A stretch of DNA of 15,657 nucleotides from Bacteroidota bacterium (GTDB lineage Bacteria > Bacteroidota > Bacteroidia > Bacteroidales > Prolixibacteraceae): contig DAOVTY010000041.1 in assembly GCA_030632865.1 (NCBI GenBank), forward strand, positions 1 through 15,657, given 5' to 3'. The notes under the pieces are model-generated. The model worked only from the letters and a program-made list of their open reading frames with translations, had not been told where the DNA came from and did no database searches. Shown here piece after piece: positions 1-5,736 of the stretch. The position numbers and the translations under genes are program-made. Numbering within the stretch: position 1 is the stretch's first letter; every line of letters begins with the position of its first letter.

Positions 1-101
1 AATTAATCTTGAAGATTCATTTTTTGAAATATATTTACCCAAAATTCCCACGCTCAGGAACCTGGAAATAGAATAGACTCTGTATCTTGCCACTAAAGCA
101 A

Positions 102-385
102 TTACTTATTTTTTTTGCCTATTAAATTTTTGGATGTTTTAAAGTATAAGAAGAAACCTGTTATTATTGTAATCAATCCCAAAATCGAAAAAATTCGCAA
201 TAAAGTGTTTCCAATTCTATCGCGACTTTGATAATCCATTGTATGTATCATCCAAAAAAAATACCACCCAAAGTCCAGAATAGAAACTGAATGCTAATAA
301 TTACTCCAAAATATCAGTGCACTTTGCGGTAATAAAGTATTGACAGAGATTTCATACTATTTATTTTAACTTCCAGTTTATTCAT
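102..385 (-). pseudogene. Degraded PepSY-associated transmembrane protein, internally deleted
   Basis: No intact gene lies here, but two pieces of one recognisable protein are readable on the minus strand. The first piece starts at an ATG at 385-383 and gives RKVH, then an in-frame TGA at 316-314, then YFGVIISIQFLFWTLGGIFF. This is the usual first transmembrane helix of small PepSY proteins (typically RKxHRYxGxxxxxQFLxWxxSG). The TGA stands where an arginine is normal, as a CGA-to-TGA change would give. The second piece, in another frame, begins at FFWMIHTMDY, continues with a second hydrophobic helix (LLRIFSILGLITIITGFFLY) and ends at a TAA at 104-102. This matches the conserved C-terminal helix of the same family. 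The periplasmic PepSY domains between the helices are missing, and the join falls at or near a run of eight A on the plus strand (254-261). The family assignment comes from motif recognition only. The decay itself is directly visible. Confidence 0.8.
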
Positions 386-389
386 TAAA

Positions 390-435
390 AAAACCACTCC
401 TTATATTTAATCAAAATCAAATAAGAAGTGGTTTT
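390..435 (-). terminator. Intrinsic terminator of the epimerase-like lipoprotein gene
   Basis: An inverted repeat with 15-nt arms (390-404 and 421-435) and a 16-nt loop lies just after the stop codon of the minus-strand gene ending at 454. Read on the minus strand, all 15 positions pair, one of them as a G-U wobble, and the stem runs into an uninterrupted T tract. The plus-strand reading has a real mismatch at that position, so the element is oriented for the minus-strand transcript. It also cuts off the PepSY remnant downstream from read-through. Confidence 0.85.
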
Positions 436-453
436 CTAAATATTATTACAGAA

Positions 454-1332
454 TTAATATAAATCTACATAGTCTGCAGCTTTCAGATAATCCAAGCTTT
501 TTTTACAACTTTCAAGCGGTTCAAAATTGTACTCCTCCACTTCAACAATTCCGTATTCGGCACCCGATTGTCCTCTTTTGGCAAACATAGCTCCAAAATC
601 CATATCACCACTTGCACCAACTTCAGCTTTATCTTTTATATGCCATAATTCAAAACGTCCGGCATATTTGTCGAAATAATCCAGCGGGTCTTTTCCTCCT
701 GCCATAATCCAATACAGGTCTAACTGAAACATTACTTTTGCAGGATCGGTTAATTCCATCATCCAATCGTAAAGTGGTTTTCCTTCAAAAACAGTTGTAA
801 ATTCTTTATCGTGATTATGATATCCAAAACGAATTCCGGCAGCGTTACATTTTTCGCCTACTGCATTAAAATATTCACAATAGCGTTTTAGTCCATCCAA
901 ACTTTCATAACCCACTCCGTCCATAAACGGCTGAACAATCCATTTTACATCGGCAGATTTATGAGTTGCAATACACACATCCCACCAAGCCATTGTTTCG
1001 TCCCAGGTTTCTTCTGTTGGAACAACCTGCCCAACGTGTGCTCCCCAAAACTGAAGTCCATTTGTTTCGCATAAATTTTTAAATTCCACCGGATCCATGC
1101 CATAAATTTTACCATCGCCATAACCTGCAGTCTCAACATATTTATACCCCATTTCGCCAACGGCAGCAATAGTTCCGGCCACATCTTTTTTCATATCGTC
1201 TTTAACAGACCAAAGTTGCAGACCAATTACTTTCTCTTTTGGTGCTGTTTCGCAAGATGTAAACCCTTGAAATAGAAAAGCAGCTACGCTCACAAAAAAC
1301 AAAAATTTTAAACTAATTTTTTTAATTGCCAT
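454..1332 (-). CDS. Sugar phosphate isomerase/epimerase-family TIM-barrel lipoprotein
   Basis: The 292-residue protein starts with a basic and hydrophobic export signal ending in FTSC, so Cys27 is the likely lipidation site. The mature protein would be an envelope lipoprotein. The rest fits the xylose-isomerase-like TIM barrel (AP endonuclease 2 family): IGLQLWSVKDD near residue 36, GYHNHDKEF around 170-178, QLDLYW around 203-208, WHIKDK at 230-235 and EVEEY near 264-268. His174, Asp205, His231 and Glu264-267 are plausible divalent-metal ligands of the kind this fold uses for enediolate chemistry. The substrate cannot be read from the sequence. In Bacteroidota such secreted relatives often sit in carbohydrate-use loci, and some homologues act on 3-keto sugars. 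That reading is inference. The gene stands alone, with its own promoter (1367-1397) and terminator (390-435), and is divergent from the EamA transporter gene. Confidence 0.85.
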   Translation of the reverse strand: MAIKKISLKFLFFVSVAAFLFQGFTSCETAPKEKVIGLQLWSVKDDMKKDVAGTIAAVGEMGYKYVETAGYGDGKIYGMDPVEFKNLCETNGLQFWGAHVGQVVPTEETWDETMAWWDVCIATHKSADVKWIVQPFMDGVGYESLDGLKRYCEYFNAVGEKCNAAGIRFGYHNHDKEFTTVFEGKPLYDWMMELTDPAKVMFQLDLYWIMAGGKDPLDYFDKYAGRFELWHIKDKAEVGASGDMDFGAMFAKRGQSGAEYGIVEVEEYNFEPLESCKKSLDYLKAADYVDLY

Positions 1333-1366
1333 TTTTATTTATTTAAATTGATTATTAATTTTTCTC

Positions 1367-1397
1367 CAAAAATAAACATCGCTTCTTGTAATACAAA
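1367..1397 (-). promoter_or_regulatory. Bacteroidota-type promoter of the epimerase-like lipoprotein gene
   Basis: On the minus strand a TTTG (1397-1394) is followed after exactly 19 nt by TATTTTTG (1374-1367). Both elements match the Bacteroidota primary sigma consensus TTTG-N19to20-TAnnTTTG. The -7 box ends 34 nt upstream of the ATG at 1332. This is the only promoter in the window for which both boxes are visible at the proper spacing. Confidence 0.75.
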
Positions 1398-1437
1398 CAA
1401 ATTGAGTTTTAAATTTTACAAATTACCAAAATTAAAT

Positions 1438-1445
1438 TATTTTTG
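1438..1445 (+). promoter_or_regulatory. Putative -7 box for the EamA-YkgJ pair
   Basis: TATTTTTG matches TAnnTTTG and lies 19 nt upstream of the ATG at 1465. No TTTG is found at the expected -33 distance, only a T-rich stretch (TTTTAC near 1414). The call rests on one 8-bp box in AT-rich DNA and on its position in a divergent intergenic region. Confidence 0.45.
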
Positions 1446-1464
1446 ACGCTTCAATTTTTTGCTA

Positions 1465-2388
1465 ATGAAAAATAAAGATTTACTTGCGTTTGGATCTGCA
1501 ATGGGCGCCATGTTTTTTTGGAGTTTCTCTTTTGTGTGGTTCAAAATTGCATTTATTGCATACAATCCTTTAACTGTTGTAATTTTCAGGCTGGCAATTG
1601 CAGCTATATTAATTACTATTATTGCTATTTCATTAAAACGACTGCAAAAACCTACACGCAAAGATTTACGCCTTTTTATTTTGATGGCATTTTTCGAACC
1701 ATTCATATATTTTCTGGGAGAAAGCTACGGATTGAAATATGTATCGTCAACCGTTGCAGCAGTTATAGTTTCAACGATTCCACTTTTTTCGCCAATTATA
1801 GTGTGGTATTTCTACAAAGAAAAAATTAGTTGGATGAATATTATTGGTCTATTGTTTTCTTTTGTTGGAGTTGGTTTTGTAGTTTTAAACAAATCTCTCC
1901 AACTCAATGCATCGCCATTGGGAGTAGGATTAGAATTTATGGCTGTATTTGCTGCAATTGGTTACACAATTGTTTTAAAAAATTTGGCAGCAAAATACAA
2001 CACTCTAACAATTATCGCTTATCAAAATATTATTGGCATTTTATTTTTTCTACCCATTTGGCTTATTGTAGATTTTAATACATTCATCAACACACCATTT
2101 CATGCGCAAGCATTTAGGGCAATTATTTTGTTAGCAGTTTTTTCGTCAACATTAGCATTTGTATTTTTCACCCAAAGTGTAAGGCAAATTGGTATAACAC
2201 GGTCTAATACTTTTATTAATTTAATACCGGTTTTTGTTGCTATTTTTTCGTTTTATATTTTAAAAGAGGAGTTAGGATTACAAAAAATTATAGGAATTGT
2301 AATTGTTGTTGCAGGCCTGTTTTTAGCTCAAATTAAAAGCAAGTCAAAAAACGAGAAGGAAGAAACTGTTGAAGTTCACCGAAAATAG
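1465..2388 (+). CDS. EamA/DMT-family inner-membrane transporter
   Basis: This 307-residue protein is almost entirely hydrophobic, with about ten predicted membrane helices in two similar halves. That is the standard layout and length of drug/metabolite transporter superfamily exporters with tandem EamA domains. Family hallmarks include the N-terminal GSAMGAMFFWSFSFVWFK helix, the conserved end of the first repeat (VSTIPLFSPIIVWYFYKEK, then IIGLLFSFVGVGFVV) and the second-repeat close (NLIPVFVAIFSFYILKEE, then IIGIVIVVAGLFLAQ). The lysine-rich tail (KSKSKNEKEE) would be cytoplasmic. Substrates in this family range from amino acids to nucleosides, and nothing here narrows the choice. I chose the ATG at 1465 over the in-frame TTG at 1459 because ATG followed by KNKD is a typical start. 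The YkgJ-type gene begins 9 nt downstream, so the two are probably co-transcribed. Confidence 0.9.
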   Translation: MKNKDLLAFGSAMGAMFFWSFSFVWFKIAFIAYNPLTVVIFRLAIAAILITIIAISLKRLQKPTRKDLRLFILMAFFEPFIYFLGESYGLKYVSSTVAAVIVSTIPLFSPIIVWYFYKEKISWMNIIGLLFSFVGVGFVVLNKSLQLNASPLGVGLEFMAVFAAIGYTIVLKNLAAKYNTLTIIAYQNIIGILFFLPIWLIVDFNTFINTPFHAQAFRAIILLAVFSSTLAFVFFTQSVRQIGITRSNTFINLIPVFVAIFSFYILKEELGLQKIIGIVIVVAGLFLAQIKSKSKNEKEETVEVHRK

Positions 2389-2397
2389 TATTAGTTT

Positions 2398-2907
2398 ATG
2401 ACAGCTATAAAAACAACATACAAATCGCCTGATGAGTTAAAACGACTTACCGATAAATCGCGGGCAGAAACTTCTTCGTTAGTAAAAAAGCTAAAAAAGA
2501 AGAAACCTAAAAATCTCGACAATATAGTTCATCAACTTCATTACGATGCTTTTAACACATTCGACTGTTTAGATTGTGCAAGTTGCTGCAAAACAATTGG
2601 ACCTCGATTAACTGATAAAGATATTGAGCGTCTTGCAAAACATCTGAAAATGAAATCGGCAGATTTTATGAAACAATATATTTTAACCGATGAAGATGGC
2701 GATTATGTTTTTAAAGATCACCCCTGCCCTTTTCTTCTGCCGGATAACTATTGTATTGTTTACGAAAACCGCCCAAAAGCATGTCGCGATTATCCACACA
2801 CCGATCGCAAAAGATTCTATCAAATTCTGGATCTCTCGCACAAAAACTGCGAAACCTGCCCTGTTGTTTATGATATTTTTGAGGAATTAAAAAAGCAAAA
2901 TGGATAG
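2398..2907 (+). CDS. YkgJ-family CxxCxxCC cysteine-cluster protein
   Basis: The 169-residue soluble protein contains the signature cluster CLDCASCC (Cys57, 60, 63 and 64), followed by further conserved cysteines: HPCPFL (Cys110), YCIVYENRPKACRDYP (Cys119 and Cys129) and CETC (Cys151 and Cys154). This arrangement defines the YkgJ/PF03692 family, described as putative zinc- or iron-chelating proteins. The spaced cysteines suggest a metal or Fe-S site, but the cellular role of the family is not established. Residues 9-40 are strongly charged, with a lysine run (KKLKKKKPK), and there is no signal peptide or membrane segment, so it should be cytoplasmic. It follows the EamA gene by 9 nt, with no separate promoter visible. 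Such closeness implies co-expression and is weak evidence for a shared function. Confidence 0.85.
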   Translation: MTAIKTTYKSPDELKRLTDKSRAETSSLVKKLKKKKPKNLDNIVHQLHYDAFNTFDCLDCASCCKTIGPRLTDKDIERLAKHLKMKSADFMKQYILTDEDGDYVFKDHPCPFLLPDNYCIVYENRPKACRDYPHTDRKRFYQILDLSHKNCETCPVVYDIFEELKKQNG

Positions 2908-2946
2908 AAACTATATTGTATGGGTTCAAACCAAATAATAAATAAA

Positions 2947-2954
2947 TATCTTTG
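2947..2954 (+). promoter_or_regulatory. Putative -7 box upstream of porQ
   Basis: TATCTTTG is an exact TAnnTTTG match in the 74-bp gap before porQ, ending 27 nt before the ATG. A TTG lies upstream at 2916-2918, but its 28-nt spacing is longer than usual, so the -33 element is unclear. Confidence 0.5.
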
Positions 2955-2981
2955 GCGTTTTATTGAAACGAGCAAAGTCGA

Positions 2982-4010
2982 ATGAAGCAAATATATTATC
3001 TCATTACTGTTTTTTGTTTTTCCGTTTTAACTTCTACTGCCCAAATTGGGGGAGAAAGCACGTATCAGTTTCTTGAATTAACAAACTCGGCGCGCGTGGC
3101 TGCTTTGGGCGGAACTCAAATTGCATTGCACGATACCACCGATTTGAATTTACCTTACACAAATCCTGCTCTACTACATAAAGCAATGGATAATCGGGTT
3201 CTCGTAAATTACATAAATTACCTAACCGATATAAATTATGGGTACGCATCGTATGCAAGAACGTACGATGGGATTGGCAATTTTGCATTGGGGATGCACT
3301 ATATTAATTACGGAGAATTTAAAGAAGCAACCGAATCGGGCGAGTTAACCGGAATAAACTTTAACGCAGCAGAATATGCACTTAATATTATATACTCAAA
3401 TAGCTACAAAAGGTTGAAATACGGAGCCAACCTCAAACCAATTTTATCGTCTTTCGAAAGTTATCAATCAGTTGGGATTGCTGCCGATCTGGGCATAAGT
3501 TTTATGAGTAAAACCGGATTAACAAATGTTGCGTTGGTAGCAAGTAATATGGGAACGCAAATTACAACTTATTACGATAATGGCGATCGCGAAAAAATTC
3601 CATTTAATTTACAAGCCGGACTTAGCAGGCGCTTAAAGCATGCACCCTTAATTTTCTCGATAACACTTCAAAATTTAAGTAACTGGGATTTGGCAAATCC
3701 TGAATCTGATCCAAACAACAACGAAACAATTATTTTTGAACCCGAAGAGAGTTTTTCTAAGCAAATTATGCGCCATACAGTTTTGGGAGTTGAAATTCTT
3801 CCATCACCAAATTTTATATTACGAGCAGGGTATAACTACCAACTCAGACAAGAGTTAAAATTCGACGATAATCTTTCGACCGTAGGGTTTTCATTTGGTT
3901 TCGGAGTGAAAATAAAACGATTTCGGCTTGATTATGCAAACACACAGTTTCATCTTGCAGGTTCTTCAAATTTACTTTCGTTAAGCATTAATTTAAACGA
4001 GAGTTTCTAA
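2982..4010 (+). CDS. porQ: Type IX secretion system protein PorQ
   Basis: The 342-residue precursor has a Sec signal peptide ending near STA|Q at residues 18-20, followed at once by the characteristic mature start QIGGESTYQFLELTNSARVAALGG. Further PorQ/PorV-like beta-barrel hallmarks are NPALL near residue 60, VNYINYLTDINYGYASYAR, HYINYGEF, GANLKPILSSFESY and NLQAGLSRRLKHAPLIFSITLQNLSNWDL. The end (FRLDYANTQFHLAGSSNLLSLSIN) is a typical outer-membrane beta-strand finish. PorQ belongs to the type IX secretion machinery, which exports CTD-tagged proteins across the outer membrane and works with the PorU/PorV/PorZ attachment complex on the cell surface. As I recall, porQ is followed by cmk and ispH in other Bacteroidota too, including Porphyromonas gingivalis, as it is here. 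Its own -7 box suggests independent transcription from the upstream YkgJ-type gene. Confidence 0.9.
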   Translation: MKQIYYLITVFCFSVLTSTAQIGGESTYQFLELTNSARVAALGGTQIALHDTTDLNLPYTNPALLHKAMDNRVLVNYINYLTDINYGYASYARTYDGIGNFALGMHYINYGEFKEATESGELTGINFNAAEYALNIIYSNSYKRLKYGANLKPILSSFESYQSVGIAADLGISFMSKTGLTNVALVASNMGTQITTYYDNGDREKIPFNLQAGLSRRLKHAPLIFSITLQNLSNWDLANPESDPNNNETIIFEPEESFSKQIMRHTVLGVEILPSPNFILRAGYNYQLRQELKFDDNLSTVGFSFGFGVKIKRFRLDYANTQFHLAGSSNLLSLSINLNESF

Positions 4011-4091
4011 AATAAACTGCACAATTATTTAGCATACAAATTCAAACTATCAGTTTAATAAAGACAAATTCATCTGATTTAAAAAATCAAT

Positions 4092-4099
4092 TATCTTTG
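4092..4099 (+). promoter_or_regulatory. Putative -7 box upstream of cmk
   Basis: TATCTTTG, identical to the box in front of porQ, ends 17 nt before the cmk ATG. The 106-bp gap after porQ and this exact TAnnTTTG match suggest that cmk-ispH has its own promoter. No TTTG is seen at the -33 position. Confidence 0.5.
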
Positions 4100-4116
4100 T
4101 TCTAAATTTAAATATA

Positions 4117-4815
4117 ATGTTGGATAAAAAAATAATTATAGCCATTGATGGACATTCGTCGTGCGGAAAGAGTACAATGGCAAAACAACTTGCACAAAAG
4201 CTAGGATACATTTATATAGACAGTGGCGCAATGTACCGCGTTGTTACTTTGGTAGCATTACGAAAGGGGTTAATTATTAAGAACAAACCTAATATTCCGA
4301 AGGTAATTTCAGAATTAAAAAATATTAAAATAACTTTTGAGTGGGATGAAATTTCGGGTAAAAACACCACTTTTTTAAATGGCGAAAATGTTGAAGAAGA
4401 GATTCGCCAATTAGAGGTTTCGCAAAATGTGAGCCCAATTAGCACCATCGCCAAAGTACGTAGCGAAATGGTAATACAACAACGAGAGAATGGTAAAAAC
4501 AAGGGAATTGTAATGGATGGTCGCGACATTGGAACGGTTGTATTCCCTGCAGCAGAACTTAAAATATTTATGACTGCCTTGCCAAAAATACGAGCTCAAC
4601 GCAGGTTTTTAGAATTATCAGAAAAAGGACAAACTGTTGAATACGATGAGATTTTACAAAATGTTGAAAGTCGCGATAAAATTGATTCGACTCGTGCTGT
4701 AAGTCCGTTAAAAAAAGCTGACGATGCATTAATTCTCGACAACAGCAATTTAACTCGCAATGAGCAATTAAAATGGACAGTAGAAAAAGCAGAAGAATTA
4801 ATTAGCGGAAAATGA
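4117..4815 (+). CDS. cmk: Cytidylate kinase
   Basis: Cmk phosphorylates CMP and dCMP to the diphosphates using ATP, supplying pyrimidine nucleotides in the cytoplasm. The 232-residue length and motif order fit the bacterial enzyme. The P-loop is GHSSCGKST at residues 12-20, and the nucleotide-binding DSGAMYR is at 35-41. VMDGRDIGTVVFP at 132-144 carries the conserved acceptor-site Asp and Arg. The LID region follows, with RAQRRFLE near 159-166, and the closing SRDKIDSTRAVSPLKKADDA is at 184-203. All expected key residues are present. The gene ends in an ATGA overlap with ispH (4812-4815), so the two are translationally linked. Confidence 0.96.
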   Translation: MLDKKIIIAIDGHSSCGKSTMAKQLAQKLGYIYIDSGAMYRVVTLVALRKGLIIKNKPNIPKVISELKNIKITFEWDEISGKNTTFLNGENVEEEIRQLEVSQNVSPISTIAKVRSEMVIQQRENGKNKGIVMDGRDIGTVVFPAAELKIFMTALPKIRAQRRFLELSEKGQTVEYDEILQNVESRDKIDSTRAVSPLKKADDALILDNSNLTRNEQLKWTVEKAEELISGK

Positions 4816-5675
4816 TAGTTGAAATTGATAAAAACTCCGGCTTTTGTTTTGGCGTAATTAACGCCATAAAAGCAGCAGAAACAGAACTAGAAATCACCGA
4901 TAATCTATATTGTTTGGGCGACATTGTACATAACGGAGAAGAGGTTCGCCGCTTGGAAAAACTAGGGCTAAAATCTATCTCGAAAGATAAATTTCACACT
5001 TTAAAAAACTGCAAAGTATTAATTAGAGCTCACGGCGAACCACCTGAGACTTATAAATATGCCAAGGAAAATAACATCGAATTAGTTGATGCCACTTGCC
5101 CAGTTGTACTGACTTTACAAGAAAAAGTAAAACATTCGTACAAAACACAAGTTAAAGAAAAAGGACAAGTTGTAATTTTTGGAAAAAAGGGACATGCCGA
5201 AATTGTTGGTCTAAACGGACAAACCAACCACAATGCAATTATTGTTGAAAAAATTGAAGATATCAACAAAATTAATTTGAATCGCCCGGTTTCGTTATTC
5301 GCGCAAACAACAAAACGAATTGAAGACTTTAATGAAATTGCCGACTTAATTAGTACTAAAATAAAGCCAAATATTACTGTAAAAATTAAAGATTCTATAT
5401 GCAGGCAAGTTTCTAACCGGGTTCCAAATCTAAAAGTATTTGCAAAAAAGTTTGATATTATACTTTTTGTTGCAGGTAAAAAAAGCTCTAACGGACAATA
5501 TTTATACACAATTTGTAGAGAGGAAAATTCTAATGCCCACTTTATCTCGGATACTGATGAGATACAAAACAATTGGTTCGAAAATGCTAAGTCTGTCGGA
5601 ATTTGTGGAGCAACATCTACGCCGAACTGGTTAATGGAAAAAGTTGCATCGTGGATTAACAAAAATTTTGAATAG
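4812..5675 (+). CDS. ispH: 4-hydroxy-3-methylbut-2-enyl diphosphate reductase
   Basis: IspH (LytB) is the 4Fe-4S enzyme that performs the last step of the MEP pathway, converting HMBPP to IPP and DMAPP. The three cluster cysteines are Cys12 (GFCFGV), Cys96 (DATCPVV) and Cys197 (DSICRQVSNR), which are the same residue numbers as in the Escherichia coli enzyme. Substrate-binding residues are also in place: His40, His74 (RAHGEPP), His128 and Glu130 (GHAEIVG), Thr166-167, Ser225 and Asn227 (SSNGQY), and the C-terminal CGATSTPNW. At 287 residues it is a stand-alone reductase, without the ribosomal-protein-S1 fusion seen in some Clostridia. Its ATG overlaps the cmk stop codon as ATGA, implying coupled translation. 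Its presence means that this organism makes isoprenoids by the MEP route. Confidence 0.96.
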   Translation: MIVEIDKNSGFCFGVINAIKAAETELEITDNLYCLGDIVHNGEEVRRLEKLGLKSISKDKFHTLKNCKVLIRAHGEPPETYKYAKENNIELVDATCPVVLTLQEKVKHSYKTQVKEKGQVVIFGKKGHAEIVGLNGQTNHNAIIVEKIEDINKINLNRPVSLFAQTTKRIEDFNEIADLISTKIKPNITVKIKDSICRQVSNRVPNLKVFAKKFDIILFVAGKKSSNGQYLYTICREENSNAHFISDTDEIQNNWFENAKSVGICGATSTPNWLMEKVASWINKNFE

Positions 5676-5736
5676 CTGATTTTTTACCATTCTGTTTTTT
5701 TCAACTACTTTTAGCCAACGTTGAAATTCTTATTAA

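Noticed and set aside
1..101. Possible gene downstream of the PepSY remnant at the left edge
   Set aside because: Frames are short and no recognisable motif, RNA structure or repeat is visible in these 101 bases.
4075..4089. Small inverted repeat before cmk as a terminator of porQ
   Set aside because: The stem is 6 bp of mostly A-T pairs with no GC core, and it overlaps the promoter region. It is too weak to call.
5051..5662. Open frame of 203 codons on the minus strand opposite ispH
   Set aside because: It lies entirely antisense to a fully conserved ispH gene, has a composition typical of a shadow frame, and shows no recognisable domain or start context.
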